A stretch of DNA of 64,000 bases from contig NZ_AGAV01000005.1 of the NCBI RefSeq assembly GCF_000224785.1, positions 558,001-622,000 of the forward strand. Reading direction: 5' to 3'. The notes below the pieces were generated by a model. That model did not search any database. It saw only the letters and a program-made list of their open reading frames with translations, and was not told the DNA's origin. This document shows, one piece after another, positions 9,501-17,878 of the stretch. The stretch comes from Lentibacillus jeotgali. Lineage in GTDB: Bacteria; Bacillota; Bacilli; Bacillales; Amphibacillaceae. A program made the position numbers and the translations under genes. How positions within the stretch are numbered: position 1 is the first letter of the stretch; every line of letters begins with the position of its first letter.

Positions 9501-11086
9501 CACAGTTAATTCACGATTTAAAAAACGCGAATCGAGATGCTCGCATCAGTGTAAAACTTGTGGCCAAAGCCGGTATCGGCACCATCGCATCAGGTGTTGT
9601 CAAAGGAAAAGCTGATGTGATCTCCGTCAGCGGTTATGACGGTGGAACCGGTGCTTCGCCGAAAACAAGTATCAAGCATGCGGGACTGCCGTGGGAACTC
9701 GGTCTTAGTGAAACGCATCAGACGCTGAAATTAAACGATTTAAGAAAGCGGGTGGTGTTGGAAACGGATGGCAAATTAATGACCGGTCAAGATGTGGTTA
9801 TGGCAGCCTTGCTCGGAGCCGAAGAATTCGGATTTGCAACAGCACCACTGGTTGTGCTTGGCTGTGTCATGATGCGGGTGTGCCATAAGGATACATGCCC
9901 GGTTGGCGTGGCCACTCAAAACCCTGAACTCCGCAAAAAATTCATGGGTGATCCCGATCATGTCGTCAATTTCATGTTTTATATCGCCGAGGAAGTGCGG
10001 GAAATTATGGCTGAACTCGGATTTAGAACAGTTGAAGAAATGGTCGGCCGGTCTGATGTTCTAAAAGTCAATAACAGGGCGAAAGCGCACTGGAAAGCAC
10101 GTGATTTGGATTTATCAGCGTTGCTTCATCAGATTGAAGGGCCATCAACCTGTCAGACAAAACAGGACCACGAGCTTGATAAGTCACTTGATTCGAGGGA
10201 AATTTGGCCGGATGTTAAACAGGTAGTTGAACGCAAGCAAAAAGCAGACTTTTCTTATTGGATTAAAAATACAAACCGTGCAGTTGGGACGATTACAGGA
10301 AGCGAGATTTCCAAGCGATATGGTGAACAAGGAATGGAAGAAGATTCAATCACATTGCGATTCACGGGCTCAGCGGGTCAGAGCTTTGGTGCTTATGTGC
10401 CAAAAGGCATGTCACTCTATTTGACAGGGGATGTGAATGATTATGTCGGAAAAGGCTTATCCGGCGGGAAAATCGTTGTCTCATCGCCAGCCGAAGCAAC
10501 AAACGCTGAATCCATCAACGTTATTGCTGGCAATGTCGCATTATACGGTGCTTCATCAGGTGAAGCGTATATGAATGGATATGCCGGCGAACGGTTTGCA
10601 GTGCGCAACAGTGGTGCGCATGTCGTTGTTGAAGGCATCGGTGATCATGGCTGTGAGTATATGACAGGGGGACGTGTCGTGGTCTTGGGCGACGCTGGCA
10701 AAAACTTTGCAGCTGGTATGTCGGGCGGTATCGCTTATGTCTATGCCAAAGACAAAGAAGCATTCAAGCAGCTGTGCAACCAGGAAATGATTGGATTTGA
10801 AACACTGTCTGATCCTGCTGAAGAAAAAGAAGTCAGACAGATGATTAAGAAACATTTTCATTATACCGACAGCCAAAAAGCCCAACATGTTTTGGAAAAC
10901 TGGGAACACTGCATCGGCGATTTTATTAAAGTAATTCCGAAAGATTATAAGAATATGCAGAACACCATACAGACTTATAAAAATGACGGCTTGACAGATC
11001 AGGAAGCGGCAATGCGTGCATTTCAAGCAAAAAGTGAGGAAACGGCTCCCAGGAAACCGAAAGAACCGGAAAAAGTATCATTGTAA
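6530..11086 (+). CDS. gltA: glutamate synthase (NADPH) large subunit
   Basis: This subunit converts glutamine and 2-oxoglutarate to two glutamates. Its 1518 residues carry the full domain order. The N-terminal glutamine amidotransferase has its nucleophile in EHDACGIG (Cys23, exposed after propeptide removal). A central domain follows, then the FMN-binding synthase barrel (about 800-1170), then the GXGXG beta-helix (about 1240-1430). The 3Fe-4S cysteines are visible as C-x5-C-x4-C in GCVMMRVCHKDTCPVG near residue 1111. GGGAGGG precedes two tandem start codons. The gene is co-transcribed with gltB 45 bases downstream and probably glnA. Activation by divergent GltC is expected. Confidence 0.97.
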   Translation: MMHYNQIPKAQGLYRPELEHDACGIGLYAHMRGIPTHDIVKQGLRMLCQLDHRGGNDDPTMGDGAGLMVQIPDHYFRQVCPDIGLPEKGRYGVGMIFFRNDTDNRAFLENEINKLIEQEGQTVLGWRTVPVNVNTIGEKAIASCPVIRQVFIGDDDTAGETTAFERKLYVIRKQAEKIALEQNESIYFPSLSSQTLVYKGLLTPEQLEIFYADLQDERFTSAFALVHSRFSTNTFPSWERAHPNRYLMHNGEINTLQGNKNWIQAREKQFVSEAFGDDLEKVLPILDTEGSDSAMLDNALEFLVLAGRKPAHAAMMLIPEPWANNPHMSEEKKAFYKYHSSLMEPWDGPTSISFTDGKQIGAILDRNGLRPARYYITKDDHLIYSSEVGVIDVGEDEVLYKDRLSPGKMLLLDMDEGRIISDEEIKEEMVTEKPYQKWLNEQMVTIDNEAEVTQPHQFAGLAKRQKAFGYTYEDVHKYLIPLITGEKDPVGAMGNDVPLAVLSDHPQSLFSYFKQLFAQVTNPPIDAYREQLVTSTMTMLGPVGNILHPNETNCRRLQVDTPILSNHQLDLLKANSYDGFTAGTIDTLFDGDLEGALERIFQQADQLIADGISILVLTDKNMNYQTPAIPSLLAVSGLHQHLIRTGMRTDVSIIAETGEAREVHHFAALIGYGADAITPYLAYATLNQAIDDGHLSLCYQDAVNTYIKSVTEGIVKVMSKMGISTIQSYRGAQIFEAIGISKDVIDHYFTGTASQLGGIGLNTIEDEARMRHKTAYENDVDVSLESGSDFQWRKTGEHHAFNPTTIHKLQWACRRGNYDLFKEYSTAANEERLNFLRNLLTFKNRRGISIDDVEPAESIVKRFKTGAMSFGSLSEEAHESLAIAMNRIGGKSNSGEGGEDSRRFVKNKNGDLKRSAIKQIASGRFGVKSHYLVNADELQIKMAQGAKPGEGGQLPGSKVYPWVAGVRGSTPGVDLISPPPHHDIYSIEDLAQLIHDLKNANRDARISVKLVAKAGIGTIASGVVKGKADVISVSGYDGGTGASPKTSIKHAGLPWELGLSETHQTLKLNDLRKRVVLETDGKLMTGQDVVMAALLGAEEFGFATAPLVVLGCVMMRVCHKDTCPVGVATQNPELRKKFMGDPDHVVNFMFYIAEEVREIMAELGFRTVEEMVGRSDVLKVNNRAKAHWKARDLDLSALLHQIEGPSTCQTKQDHELDKSLDSREIWPDVKQVVERKQKADFSYWIKNTNRAVGTITGSEISKRYGEQGMEEDSITLRFTGSAGQSFGAYVPKGMSLYLTGDVNDYVGKGLSGGKIVVSSPAEATNAESINVIAGNVALYGASSGEAYMNGYAGERFAVRNSGAHVVVEGIGDHGCEYMTGGRVVVLGDAGKNFAAGMSGGIAYVYAKDKEAFKQLCNQEMIGFETLSDPAEEKEVRQMIKKHFHYTDSQKAQHVLENWEHCIGDFIKVIPKDYKNMQNTIQTYKNDGLTDQEAAMRAFQAKSEETAPRKPKEPEKVSL

Positions 11087-11131
11087 TCCGGGATTCCGGA
11101 GCCGGAAAGAACCAACGAAAGGGGCGATGAC

Positions 11132-12619
11132 ATGGGAAAAGCGACAGGATTTATGGAATATCAGCGTGAGGAGACCCAAAAACGCAATCCGCTTATTCGG
11201 ACAAATGACTGGCGTGAATATGATACCTCCTACTCTGATGAAACATTGATGACTCAGGGCGCCAGATGTATGGATTGCGGTACGCCTTTTTGTCAGATCG
11301 GAGAAGTCATCAACGGCGCCACAGCCGGATGCCCGATTTACAATTTGATACCGGAATGGAATGACCTGGTCTATAAGGGCAGATGGAAAGAAGCACTGGA
11401 GCGGCTGTTAAAAACGAACAACTTTCCTGAATTTACGGGGAGAGCATGTCCTGCACCGTGTGAAGGATCCTGCACACTTGCCATTTCAGATCCTGCCGTT
11501 ACCATAAAAAGTATCGAACGGACGATTATTGATAAAGGATTTGAAAATGGCTGGATCTCACCGCGAATTCCGGACAAACGAACAGGGAAAAAAGTTGCTG
11601 TCATTGGTTCCGGTCCTGCCGGTCTGGCCAGTGCCGACCAATTGAATCAGGCCGGCCATCACGTTACCCTATATGAACGCCAGGACCGGGCGGGAGGCCT
11701 ATTGATGTACGGTATTCCCAATATGAAACTGGAAAAAGATGTGGTCGAGCGCAGAATCCGGCTTCTTGAGCACGAAGGGATTGATTTCATCCTGAACACA
11801 GAAGCAGGCAAAGACATCTCCTTTGAGGCATTAAACCGTCAATACAATGTGGTCATCTTATGCATCGGCGCACAAAAACAGCGTGATTTGCCTTTGGAGG
11901 GAAGAGACACAGAGGGTGTTCATTTTGCGATGGATTATCTGACAGCTTCCACGAAGCAATTGCTGCAGGATGAAGACTTTATCGATGCCAAAGGGAAAGA
12001 TGTCATCGTCATTGGCGGCGGTGACACAGGGGCAGACTGCATCGCAACAGCGCTTCGTCAAGAGTGCAACAGTGTGGTCCAATTCGGGAAACATCCAAAA
12101 CCGCCATCAGCAAGAACCGGAAGCAATACGTGGCCGGAATTCCCGAATGTTTTCACCGTCGATTATGCTCATAAAGAAACAGCCGCTAAATTCGGGGAAG
12201 ATCCGCGTCAATACTGTATTCAGACAAAGCGATTTGTTGCCGGTGAAGACGGTACGCTGAAAGAAGTGCATACCGTGGAAATGGAAAAAACAACTGATGA
12301 AAACGGCAAGGCAACATTTCGAGAAATACCCGGAACAGAACAGGTTTGGCCAGCCCAGCTTGTCTTTATTGCCATCGGTTTTGAAGGCCCCGATGCAGAG
12401 CTGAAGCAGTATGGTCTGGATACTGAAGATGGCAGCGTGAAAGCAACATACGGTGACTTTATGACCAATATCGATAACGTCTTTACAGCAGGTGATGCCA
12501 GACGCGGTCAAAGCTTAATCGTCTGGGCTATCAATGAAGGGAGGGAAGCAGCGCATAAAATTGATGACTATTTAATGGGAACCTCCGCACTGCCGTCGTA
12601 TCTGAAAGAATCAGTTTAA
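11132..12619 (+). CDS. gltB: glutamate synthase (NADPH) small subunit
   Basis: The small subunit passes electrons from NADPH through FAD and two 4Fe-4S clusters to the large subunit. Cysteine motifs lie at the N-terminus (GARCMDCGTPFC, CPIYN, ACPAPCEGSC). The FAD-binding VIGSGPAGLASADQL is near residue 156 and the NADPH-binding VIGGGDTGADC near residue 291. A C-terminal FAD segment (FTAGDARRGQSLIVWAI) completes it. The length of 495 residues is normal. It starts at an ATG with a GGGGC-type ribosome site and is followed closely by glnA. Confidence 0.96.
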   Translation: MGKATGFMEYQREETQKRNPLIRTNDWREYDTSYSDETLMTQGARCMDCGTPFCQIGEVINGATAGCPIYNLIPEWNDLVYKGRWKEALERLLKTNNFPEFTGRACPAPCEGSCTLAISDPAVTIKSIERTIIDKGFENGWISPRIPDKRTGKKVAVIGSGPAGLASADQLNQAGHHVTLYERQDRAGGLLMYGIPNMKLEKDVVERRIRLLEHEGIDFILNTEAGKDISFEALNRQYNVVILCIGAQKQRDLPLEGRDTEGVHFAMDYLTASTKQLLQDEDFIDAKGKDVIVIGGGDTGADCIATALRQECNSVVQFGKHPKPPSARTGSNTWPEFPNVFTVDYAHKETAAKFGEDPRQYCIQTKRFVAGEDGTLKEVHTVEMEKTTDENGKATFREIPGTEQVWPAQLVFIAIGFEGPDAELKQYGLDTEDGSVKATYGDFMTNIDNVFTAGDARRGQSLIVWAINEGREAAHKIDDYLMGTSALPSYLKESV

Positions 12620-12647
12620 TATTTTGTAGAAAAGGATGAATACTGTT

Positions 12648-13973
12648 ATGAACAAACAAGATATTTATAAAATGATTGACGAAGAAAGTGTGCGATTTAT
12701 TCGGCTGCAATTCACGGATATGCTTGGGACGATTAAAAATGTCGAAATCCCATATAGTCAGCTGGAAAAAGCATTTGACAATAAGATGATGTTTGATGGG
12801 TCATCAATCGAAGGATTTGTCCGGATTGACGAATCAGACATGTATCTCTATCCTGACTTGGATACATTTGTTGTATTTCCGTGGACAGCGGAAAAAGGGA
12901 AGGTCGCCCGTTTTATATGTGATATCTATAATCCGGATGGAACGCCGTTTGAAGGCTGCCCACGTTATAATTTAAAGCGTAATCTGAAACGTATGGAGGA
13001 ATTAGGCTATTCAGCATTTAATATCGGAACTGAACCAGAATTCTTCCTGTTTAAATTGGATGAAAAAGGTGACCCGATGATGGAGCTGAATGACAGGGGC
13101 GGCTATTTCGACCTTGCCCCAACTGACTTAGGTGAAAACTGCCGGCGTGATATCGTCCTGGAACTGGAAGAAATGGGATTTGAAATTGAAGCGTCCCACC
13201 ACGAAGTTGCCCCCGGCCAGCATGAAATTGATTTTAAGTATTCCGATGCTGTGAAACATGCGGACGACATTCAAACATTTAAATTAGTCGTGAAGACGAT
13301 CGCCCGGAAGCACAACTTGCATGCGACCTTCATGCCAAAACCGCTATTCGGCGTTAACGGATCCGGCATGCACGTGAATATGTCGCTGTTTAAAGACGGC
13401 AGGAATGTGTTCTATGATGAAAAAGGCGATATGCAGGTCAGCACTACATTGAAGCAATTTACAGCAGGCATTATCAAGCATGCCACGAATTTTACAGCTG
13501 TCACCAACCCAACGGTCAATTCGTATAAACGGTTGGTTCCCGGCTATGAAGCCCCTTGTTATGTGGCATGGTCAGGCCTGAACCGCAGCCCATTGGTCCG
13601 TGTGCCGTCCTCACGAGGGTTAAGCACCCGCATTGAAGCACGGAGTGTGGATCCTGCGGCAAACCCTTATATGACGCTTGCAGTGTTATTGTCTGCCGGA
13701 CTGGATGGGATCGAGAATAAGCTGACACCACCAGAGCCAGTTGATCAAAATATTTACGAAATGGATAAAGCAGAACGTGAGGAGCATGGCATTAAAAGCC
13801 TTCCAGCGACCTTAATGGATGCACTTGAGGAACTTGATAACGATCCGGTCATTACAGAAGCGCTTGGCAACCATTTATATGAACACTTTGTTGAAGCAAA
13901 ACAAATTGAATGGGATATGTTCAGAACCGCTGTACATCCATGGGAGCGTGAGCAGTACTTAACATCTTATTAA
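12648..13973 (+). CDS. glnA: glutamine synthetase, type I
   Basis: This enzyme makes glutamine from glutamate, ammonia and ATP. It has the typical GSI motifs: the [10 protein letters not shown] substrate-loop region near residue 50, the GTEPEFF metal ligand motif, NGSGMHVN with active-site His/Asn, and the [10 protein letters not shown] stretch. It lacks the adenylylation-loop insertion of the enterobacterial enzyme. I take the ATG at 12648 because AAAAGGATG lies about ten bases upstream; the ATG at 12636 overlaps that site. It follows gltB closely with no glnR gene, so synthetase and synthase form one GS-GOGAT unit. A strong terminator follows. Confidence 0.95.
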   Translation: MNKQDIYKMIDEESVRFIRLQFTDMLGTIKNVEIPYSQLEKAFDNKMMFDGSSIEGFVRIDESDMYLYPDLDTFVVFPWTAEKGKVARFICDIYNPDGTPFEGCPRYNLKRNLKRMEELGYSAFNIGTEPEFFLFKLDEKGDPMMELNDRGGYFDLAPTDLGENCRRDIVLELEEMGFEIEASHHEVAPGQHEIDFKYSDAVKHADDIQTFKLVVKTIARKHNLHATFMPKPLFGVNGSGMHVNMSLFKDGRNVFYDEKGDMQVSTTLKQFTAGIIKHATNFTAVTNPTVNSYKRLVPGYEAPCYVAWSGLNRSPLVRVPSSRGLSTRIEARSVDPAANPYMTLAVLLSAGLDGIENKLTPPEPVDQNIYEMDKAEREEHGIKSLPATLMDALEELDNDPVITEALGNHLYEHFVEAKQIEWDMFRTAVHPWEREQYLTSY

Positions 13974-14005
13974 TACGCTTGTATCCACATTCCGAATATA
14001 CTCGT

Positions 14006-14050
14006 AAGAGCCTCCTCCAAGCTGCTGCTCAGAGGAGGCTCTTCGTTTCG
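14006..14050 (+). terminator. rho-independent terminator after glnA
   Basis: AAGAGCCTCCTC pairs with GAGGAGGCTCTT, twelve pairs around a 14-base loop. The T tract is interrupted (TTCGTTTCG). It lies between the convergent glnA and dapF genes and may act in both directions. Confidence 0.8.
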
Positions 14051-14095
14051 TGGTGAAGGTTTTTATTGCAAATAAACGCTGTTTTCTCTAACGTG

Positions 14096-14947
14096 TCACG
14101 CCAATTCGCCATGACATATATAGCAAGCTTTTCCTTGCATTAATATATGACCATTGTCAGCCAGCTCAATGGTCAAATCACCGCCCGGCAGATGGACAAG
14201 GGTAGGCTGCGTTGTATTCAGCAGATTATTTAAGGCAGCTGCAGCAACAGAAGCACAAGCTCCCGTTCCGCATGCCATGGTGATTCCTGAGCCCCGTTCC
14301 CATACACGATAATTGATTTCCTGCTGATTTTTCACATGAACGACACCTATGTTCACGCGTTCCGGAAATAGACTCGAATGTTCAATGATTGGGCCAATCG
14401 TTTCCAAAGGCACCTTATCAACGTCATCAACAAATATAATCGCATGCGGGTTGCCCATCGATAGACAGGTTAATTGATACGACTTATCCCCAAATGTATA
14501 CACCTCTTTAACCGCAGTTTCATCCGGATCGCCCTGCATGGGAATCATCTTTTTAGCCAGCCGCGGCTTTCCCATATCAACGGTGACATACGCTGCTTGA
14601 TTATGGTGATTAACTGTTACATCGACAGTGACCACGCCGCCCAATGTTTCAATTGAAAAGCGGGGGTCTTTTGGATATTGGTTGTCGTACAGGAACTTTG
14701 CCACACAGCGTAAGCCATTGCCGCAATTCTTCGCCTCGGAGCCGTCTTTGTTGAAGATACGCATTTTAAAATCGGCTTGTTCCGATGCGCCAATCAGAAT
14801 AATGCCGTCCGAGCCAATACCGAAAGACATATCGGATACACGCCTCGCAAGCTCCGGATAATCGTTTTCCGGTAGAATATTAGCTGAATGGCCCAGTTGG
14901 TCAAATACGACATAGTTATTGCCTAAGCCTTGCATTTTGGTGAACAT
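14096..14947 (-). CDS. dapF: diaminopimelate epimerase
   Basis: This enzyme interconverts LL- and meso-diaminopimelate, the last step to the peptidoglycan cross-linker before lysine. Both catalytic cysteines are visible: NCGNGLRC near residue 80 and MACGTGACA near residue 227. The length of 283 residues is usual. The gene begins only 20 bases after the end of dapL on the same strand. A TTG three bases earlier is an alternative start. The pairing with dapL strongly supports the assignment. Confidence 0.94.
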   Translation of the reverse strand: MFTKMQGLGNNYVVFDQLGHSANILPENDYPELARRVSDMSFGIGSDGIILIGASEQADFKMRIFNKDGSEAKNCGNGLRCVAKFLYDNQYPKDPRFSIETLGGVVTVDVTVNHHNQAAYVTVDMGKPRLAKKMIPMQGDPDETAVKEVYTFGDKSYQLTCLSMGNPHAIIFVDDVDKVPLETIGPIIEHSSLFPERVNIGVVHVKNQQEINYRVWERGSGITMACGTGACASVAAAALNNLLNTTQPTLVHLPGGDLTIELADNGHILMQGKACYICHGELA

Positions 14948-14966
14948 CAACTCGCCGATACCCCCT

Positions 14967-16205
14967 TTAAAAAATGAACTTAACCGTGCTTAACCGTTTG
15001 CCAATCTCACCTAGAACACGCTCTTCTTCAGTTACTCTCTCTGCCTGGAATGTCACGGACAAGCGAACATACGACCCGGCGTCATCCCATGGTACAGTCG
15101 ATATTAATAAGTTTTTGATTAAATAATGGCTGAATTCCTCGGCTGATTGAAACCCGGGTCCACCTTCGACCGCTTTTGGAATGCGCGTATATAAGAAAAA
15201 TGACCCCTCAGGCTTTTCGACTTGAAAGCCCTGTTCACGCAGCACCTTGACTAAAATGTCCATCCGTCGTGAATATTTGGCCGCTGTTTGTTCGGTTATT
15301 TCCGGATGGGCCAGTGCATGGGATGCTGCTTTCTGGATGGGAATAAATTGACCGGAATCAGAATTATCCTTAATCGTCTTAAACGCCGAAATAAGTTTTG
15401 CGTTGCCGGCCACAAAGCCGATCCGCCAGCCGGTCATATTGAATGATTTTGATAAAGAATGCAGTTCAATCCCAACATCTTTGGCCCCCGGTACGGATAA
15501 GAAGCTGAGTGGTTTCTCATCAAAGACAAGAGAAGCGTATGCCGCATCATGGATTACGATTAATTCATGTCTCTTGGCAAATGCCACAACCTCTTCAAAG
15601 AATTCCCGCGTTGCCACAGCTCCGGTTGGGTTATTCGGGTAATTCAGATAGAGTAATTTGGCTTTCTCAAGCACATCATCTGACAATGAATCTAGCTCTG
15701 GTAAAAAGGAATTGTCAGCATGAATCGGCAGGTAAACGACCTCACCGCCTAAATATTCGGTATGTGTCCCCAGCACCGGATAGTTTGGGGTCGGCATAAT
15801 GGTGATATCCCCGGGATTAATAAAAGCTTTCGGGAGTATTGACAAAGCTGATTTAACACCGATCGCATGGTTTATTTCGGTCTCCGGATGCAAGTCGCTG
15901 ACATTAAAAACGTTTCTCATATAAGCAGTAGCAGCCTGTTTGAATTCATCGATGCCATTGTCCGAATAGAAGCGGTTCTCCGGCTTTTGGCTTTCCTCTG
16001 CTAACGTATTGACGAATGGTTGAGCAGCCATTGAATCCGGTTCACCGACCCCCATATCAATTAATTCCGTTTCCGGATGTGCGTTTATAGCCTCGCGTTT
16101 GGCCTTTTTGATCTTTTCAAATTTGAAATCACTCGTTTTCACACCAAAGTCAGAACCGCCGATTCGCTCGGCAAATAACTTCTGGATATAGTCCGTCTCC
16201 ATCAT
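14967..16205 (-). CDS. dapL: LL-diaminopimelate aminotransferase-like enzyme
   Basis: This is a fold-type I PLP aminotransferase of 412 residues. The PLP lysine is in SLSKSFNMTGWRIG, NYPNNPTGA forms the cofactor-binding loop, and the phosphate-binding region is GVKSALSILPKAF. The N-terminus (LFAERIGGSDFGVKTSDFKF) and the length fit DapL. DapL converts tetrahydrodipicolinate straight to LL-diaminopimelate with glutamate as amino donor. Adjacency to dapF agrees: together the two would give meso-diaminopimelate. GGAGGT lies upstream of two adjacent ATG codons. Without biochemical data a broader-specificity aminotransferase cannot be excluded. Confidence 0.8.
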   Translation of the reverse strand: MMETDYIQKLFAERIGGSDFGVKTSDFKFEKIKKAKREAINAHPETELIDMGVGEPDSMAAQPFVNTLAEESQKPENRFYSDNGIDEFKQAATAYMRNVFNVSDLHPETEINHAIGVKSALSILPKAFINPGDITIMPTPNYPVLGTHTEYLGGEVVYLPIHADNSFLPELDSLSDDVLEKAKLLYLNYPNNPTGAVATREFFEEVVAFAKRHELIVIHDAAYASLVFDEKPLSFLSVPGAKDVGIELHSLSKSFNMTGWRIGFVAGNAKLISAFKTIKDNSDSGQFIPIQKAASHALAHPEITEQTAAKYSRRMDILVKVLREQGFQVEKPEGSFFLYTRIPKAVEGGPGFQSAEEFSHYLIKNLLISTVPWDDAGSYVRLSVTFQAERVTEEERVLGEIGKRLSTVKFIF

Positions 16206-16348
16206 TAAAATACCTCCAAACGTGAATAACTGATTAGCAAAATCGTATCACGCTTAGGAGGGAAAAGGCTTTAGACAAATTGAAGTAATCTTTGTACTTT
16301 TTGGGGAGGAATAAAGAAAAGGTTTCCTTGGCCGTTGTATGAATGCCT

Positions 16349-17137
16349 TTACCGCACTTGTGATGGGCTTTTACCTGTGTATTTTTTAAATTGTCTGCTG
16401 AAAAAATGCAAGTCGTTATAACCGAGTACAGATGCTGTTTCTGTTACGGTCATGCCGGCGTAATGAAGTAAATGCTCTGCTCGTTTAATCCGGCAATACA
16501 CAATATAGGTCTTGACTGTATGGCCGATAATCTTCTTGAACTTTTGCGAAAAATAGCGCTCCGATAGATCTGCGCGTGCGGCTAAACTCCCAACGGTATG
16601 TGGCTTACCGGGATGTTGTTGAATATGATTGGCGATTTCACGAACTGTTTCAACAAGGCTATGACTGGCATCTTTCAATTCTGCCTGCTTTTCTTTTTCT
16701 TCTCTCAGAAGCTGGATCACCAGCTGCTTCAAAATCAGCTTAGCTTCAATTTTTGCACCGTAGGGCTGGATTAACGATAAGCGGACATATTGTGTCAATA
16801 ATGATTCAAAATTAATACGCTTATCGACAATTTGATGCGAGGAGGGGATTAATTGAGGTGTGTCCATCACATCAAAATGAATATAAGTTAACACGAAGGG
16901 GTTTTGCGGATTATGTGTGGCTGTCGTTTCATCACCGGGTTTAAATAAAAAGCAGTGGCCTTTTTCGATTCTGTATGTTTCCCCATTCAATACCAATTCA
17001 CCTTCACCATTCCAAACATAAAATAAGTCATAGTTCGGCATTGGCTTCTCCCGCTTTTTCCATTCCCAATTTGGTTCACAATGAATGGTTGCAAGCGCTG
17101 GTTTTAATATAAAACGTTCTGGATTTAAATAAAGCAT
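16349..17137 (-). CDS. AraC-family transcriptional regulator with cupin sensor domain
   Basis: This encodes 262 residues. Residues 1-140 form a cupin-like ligand domain (DLFYVWNGEGELVLNGETYR, HCFLFKPGDE). The C-terminal about 100 residues carry the double helix-turn-helix, with LAARADLSERYFSQKFKKII and ETASVLGYNDLHFFSRQFKK. GGAGG precedes the ATG. AraC proteins of this layout usually control sugar or polysaccharide use, but no sugar gene lies nearby, so the target is unknown. Confidence 0.88.
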   Translation of the reverse strand: MLYLNPERFILKPALATIHCEPNWEWKKREKPMPNYDLFYVWNGEGELVLNGETYRIEKGHCFLFKPGDETTATHNPQNPFVLTYIHFDVMDTPQLIPSSHQIVDKRINFESLLTQYVRLSLIQPYGAKIEAKLILKQLVIQLLREEKEKQAELKDASHSLVETVREIANHIQQHPGKPHTVGSLAARADLSERYFSQKFKKIIGHTVKTYIVYCRIKRAEHLLHYAGMTVTETASVLGYNDLHFFSRQFKKYTGKSPSQVR

Positions 17138-17204
17138 TCAATACCTCCTCTGAATAGGAAATGAAAAACGGGTGGAAGAAGCAGGGAAGGGGGATTCACC
17201 TTCA

Positions 17205-17426
17205 CTAATCTTTACGTCCCTTTTCCTGTTTGACCTGCTTAATCCAGTCATTGATTTGTTCTTTGGTCCATCCAGCTTTGTCTCCAATCATAACGGTTGG
17301 CCCCGGTAGCAAATCTCTTCCTTTGTAGACGGATAGCTGCCTTGTGCTGTAATTCATTCCTTCTTCTTTGGCCAAATCGGCGAATTCTTTAAGCCCGTAG
17401 TATTGCACTGGTTTTTTTGAAGTCAT
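17205..17426 (-). CDS. small MerR/AlpA-like DNA-binding protein
   Basis: This encodes 73 residues. YYGLKEFADLAKEEGMNYS followed by RQLSVYKGRDLLPGPTVMIG and TKEQINDWIKQ has the shape of a winged helix-turn-helix of the excisionase/AlpA kind. A GGGGTG site lies upstream of the ATG. It is isolated between the AraC gene and a tiny membrane peptide gene. No target can be proposed. Confidence 0.65.
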   Translation of the reverse strand: MTSKKPVQYYGLKEFADLAKEEGMNYSTRQLSVYKGRDLLPGPTVMIGDKAGWTKEQINDWIKQVKQEKGRKD

Positions 17427-17444
17427 TTAAGCACCCCGATTACA

Positions 17445-17534
17445 TCAATTATTTTTCTTCCAGCGTGTTTTGTACAAAATTACAATTGTCGACAGGCTGA
17501 TGATCATGGAAGCGATGGAAATAGCGATCGTCAC
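17445..17534 (-). CDS. 29-residue hydrophobic peptide (possible type I toxin-like)
   Basis: A GTG start with a G7 ribosome site six bases upstream opens a frame for 29 residues. The N-terminal two thirds is one membrane helix (TIAISIASMIISLSTIVILY) and the end is basic (KTRWKKN). A strong extended -10 promoter precedes it on the same strand. Size, one membrane helix and basic tail are the format of membrane toxins of type I systems, but other small membrane peptides also fit. No antisense RNA is evident, so the toxin idea is only a hypothesis. Confidence 0.5.
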   Translation of the reverse strand: MTIAISIASMIISLSTIVILYKTRWKKNN

Positions 17535-17593
17535 TGTTGTCCCCCCCTTTTTCTCAAAGAGGGCAGGGTAGGTTATCACACCCTTATTGATAG

Positions 17594-17620
17594 ATTATAC
17601 CAGGTTGTTGATTAAGTCAA
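17594..17620 (-). promoter_or_regulatory. promoter for the 29-residue peptide gene
   Basis: On the minus strand TTGACT and TATAAT are 15 bases apart, and the -10 is extended by TGG. This is an unusually good promoter for such a small gene; the short spacing is compensated by the extended -10. Confidence 0.6.
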
Positions 17621-17808
17621 CAAGTTGATGGTCGAATGCAAGTAGTACCAAGTATCATTCGTAAGTTCTTTGCTATCACCCCTTTTTAATAGACGATGGA
17701 AGATGTGTCAATCCACCATTAGATAGCAGCCGACATTCAAAAGTACTCTGATAAAGTTGTTTGTCCATAAACATGCTACTATCTCTTTTCGTCCTCTCGA
17801 TTTAAGGG

Positions 17809-17878
17809 TATAATTGACTTGCTTGGAACTGATTACCAAACCGTGGTTCATTCCATGCTACACGAAGGGGTGATAGTT
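17809..17878 (+). promoter_or_regulatory. queT promoter and short structured leader (candidate preQ1 riboswitch)
   Basis: TATAAT at 17809-17814 should start a leader of about 58 bases before the queT start. The leader can form a hairpin TTGG/CCAA and then CGTG/CACG directly before the AAGGGG ribosome site. QueT genes are often controlled by preQ1 riboswitches, and the layout (compact pseudoknot masking the ribosome site) would fit. The consensus bases of preQ1-I or preQ1-II are not clearly matched, so this is a proposal only. Confidence 0.3.

Noticed and set aside
10556-11026. Minus-strand frame of 156 codons inside gltA
   Set aside because: It is a shadow of a fully conserved gltA coding region.
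12107-12511. Minus-strand frame inside gltB
   Set aside because: It is a shadow of gltB with no ribosome site and no recognisable protein.
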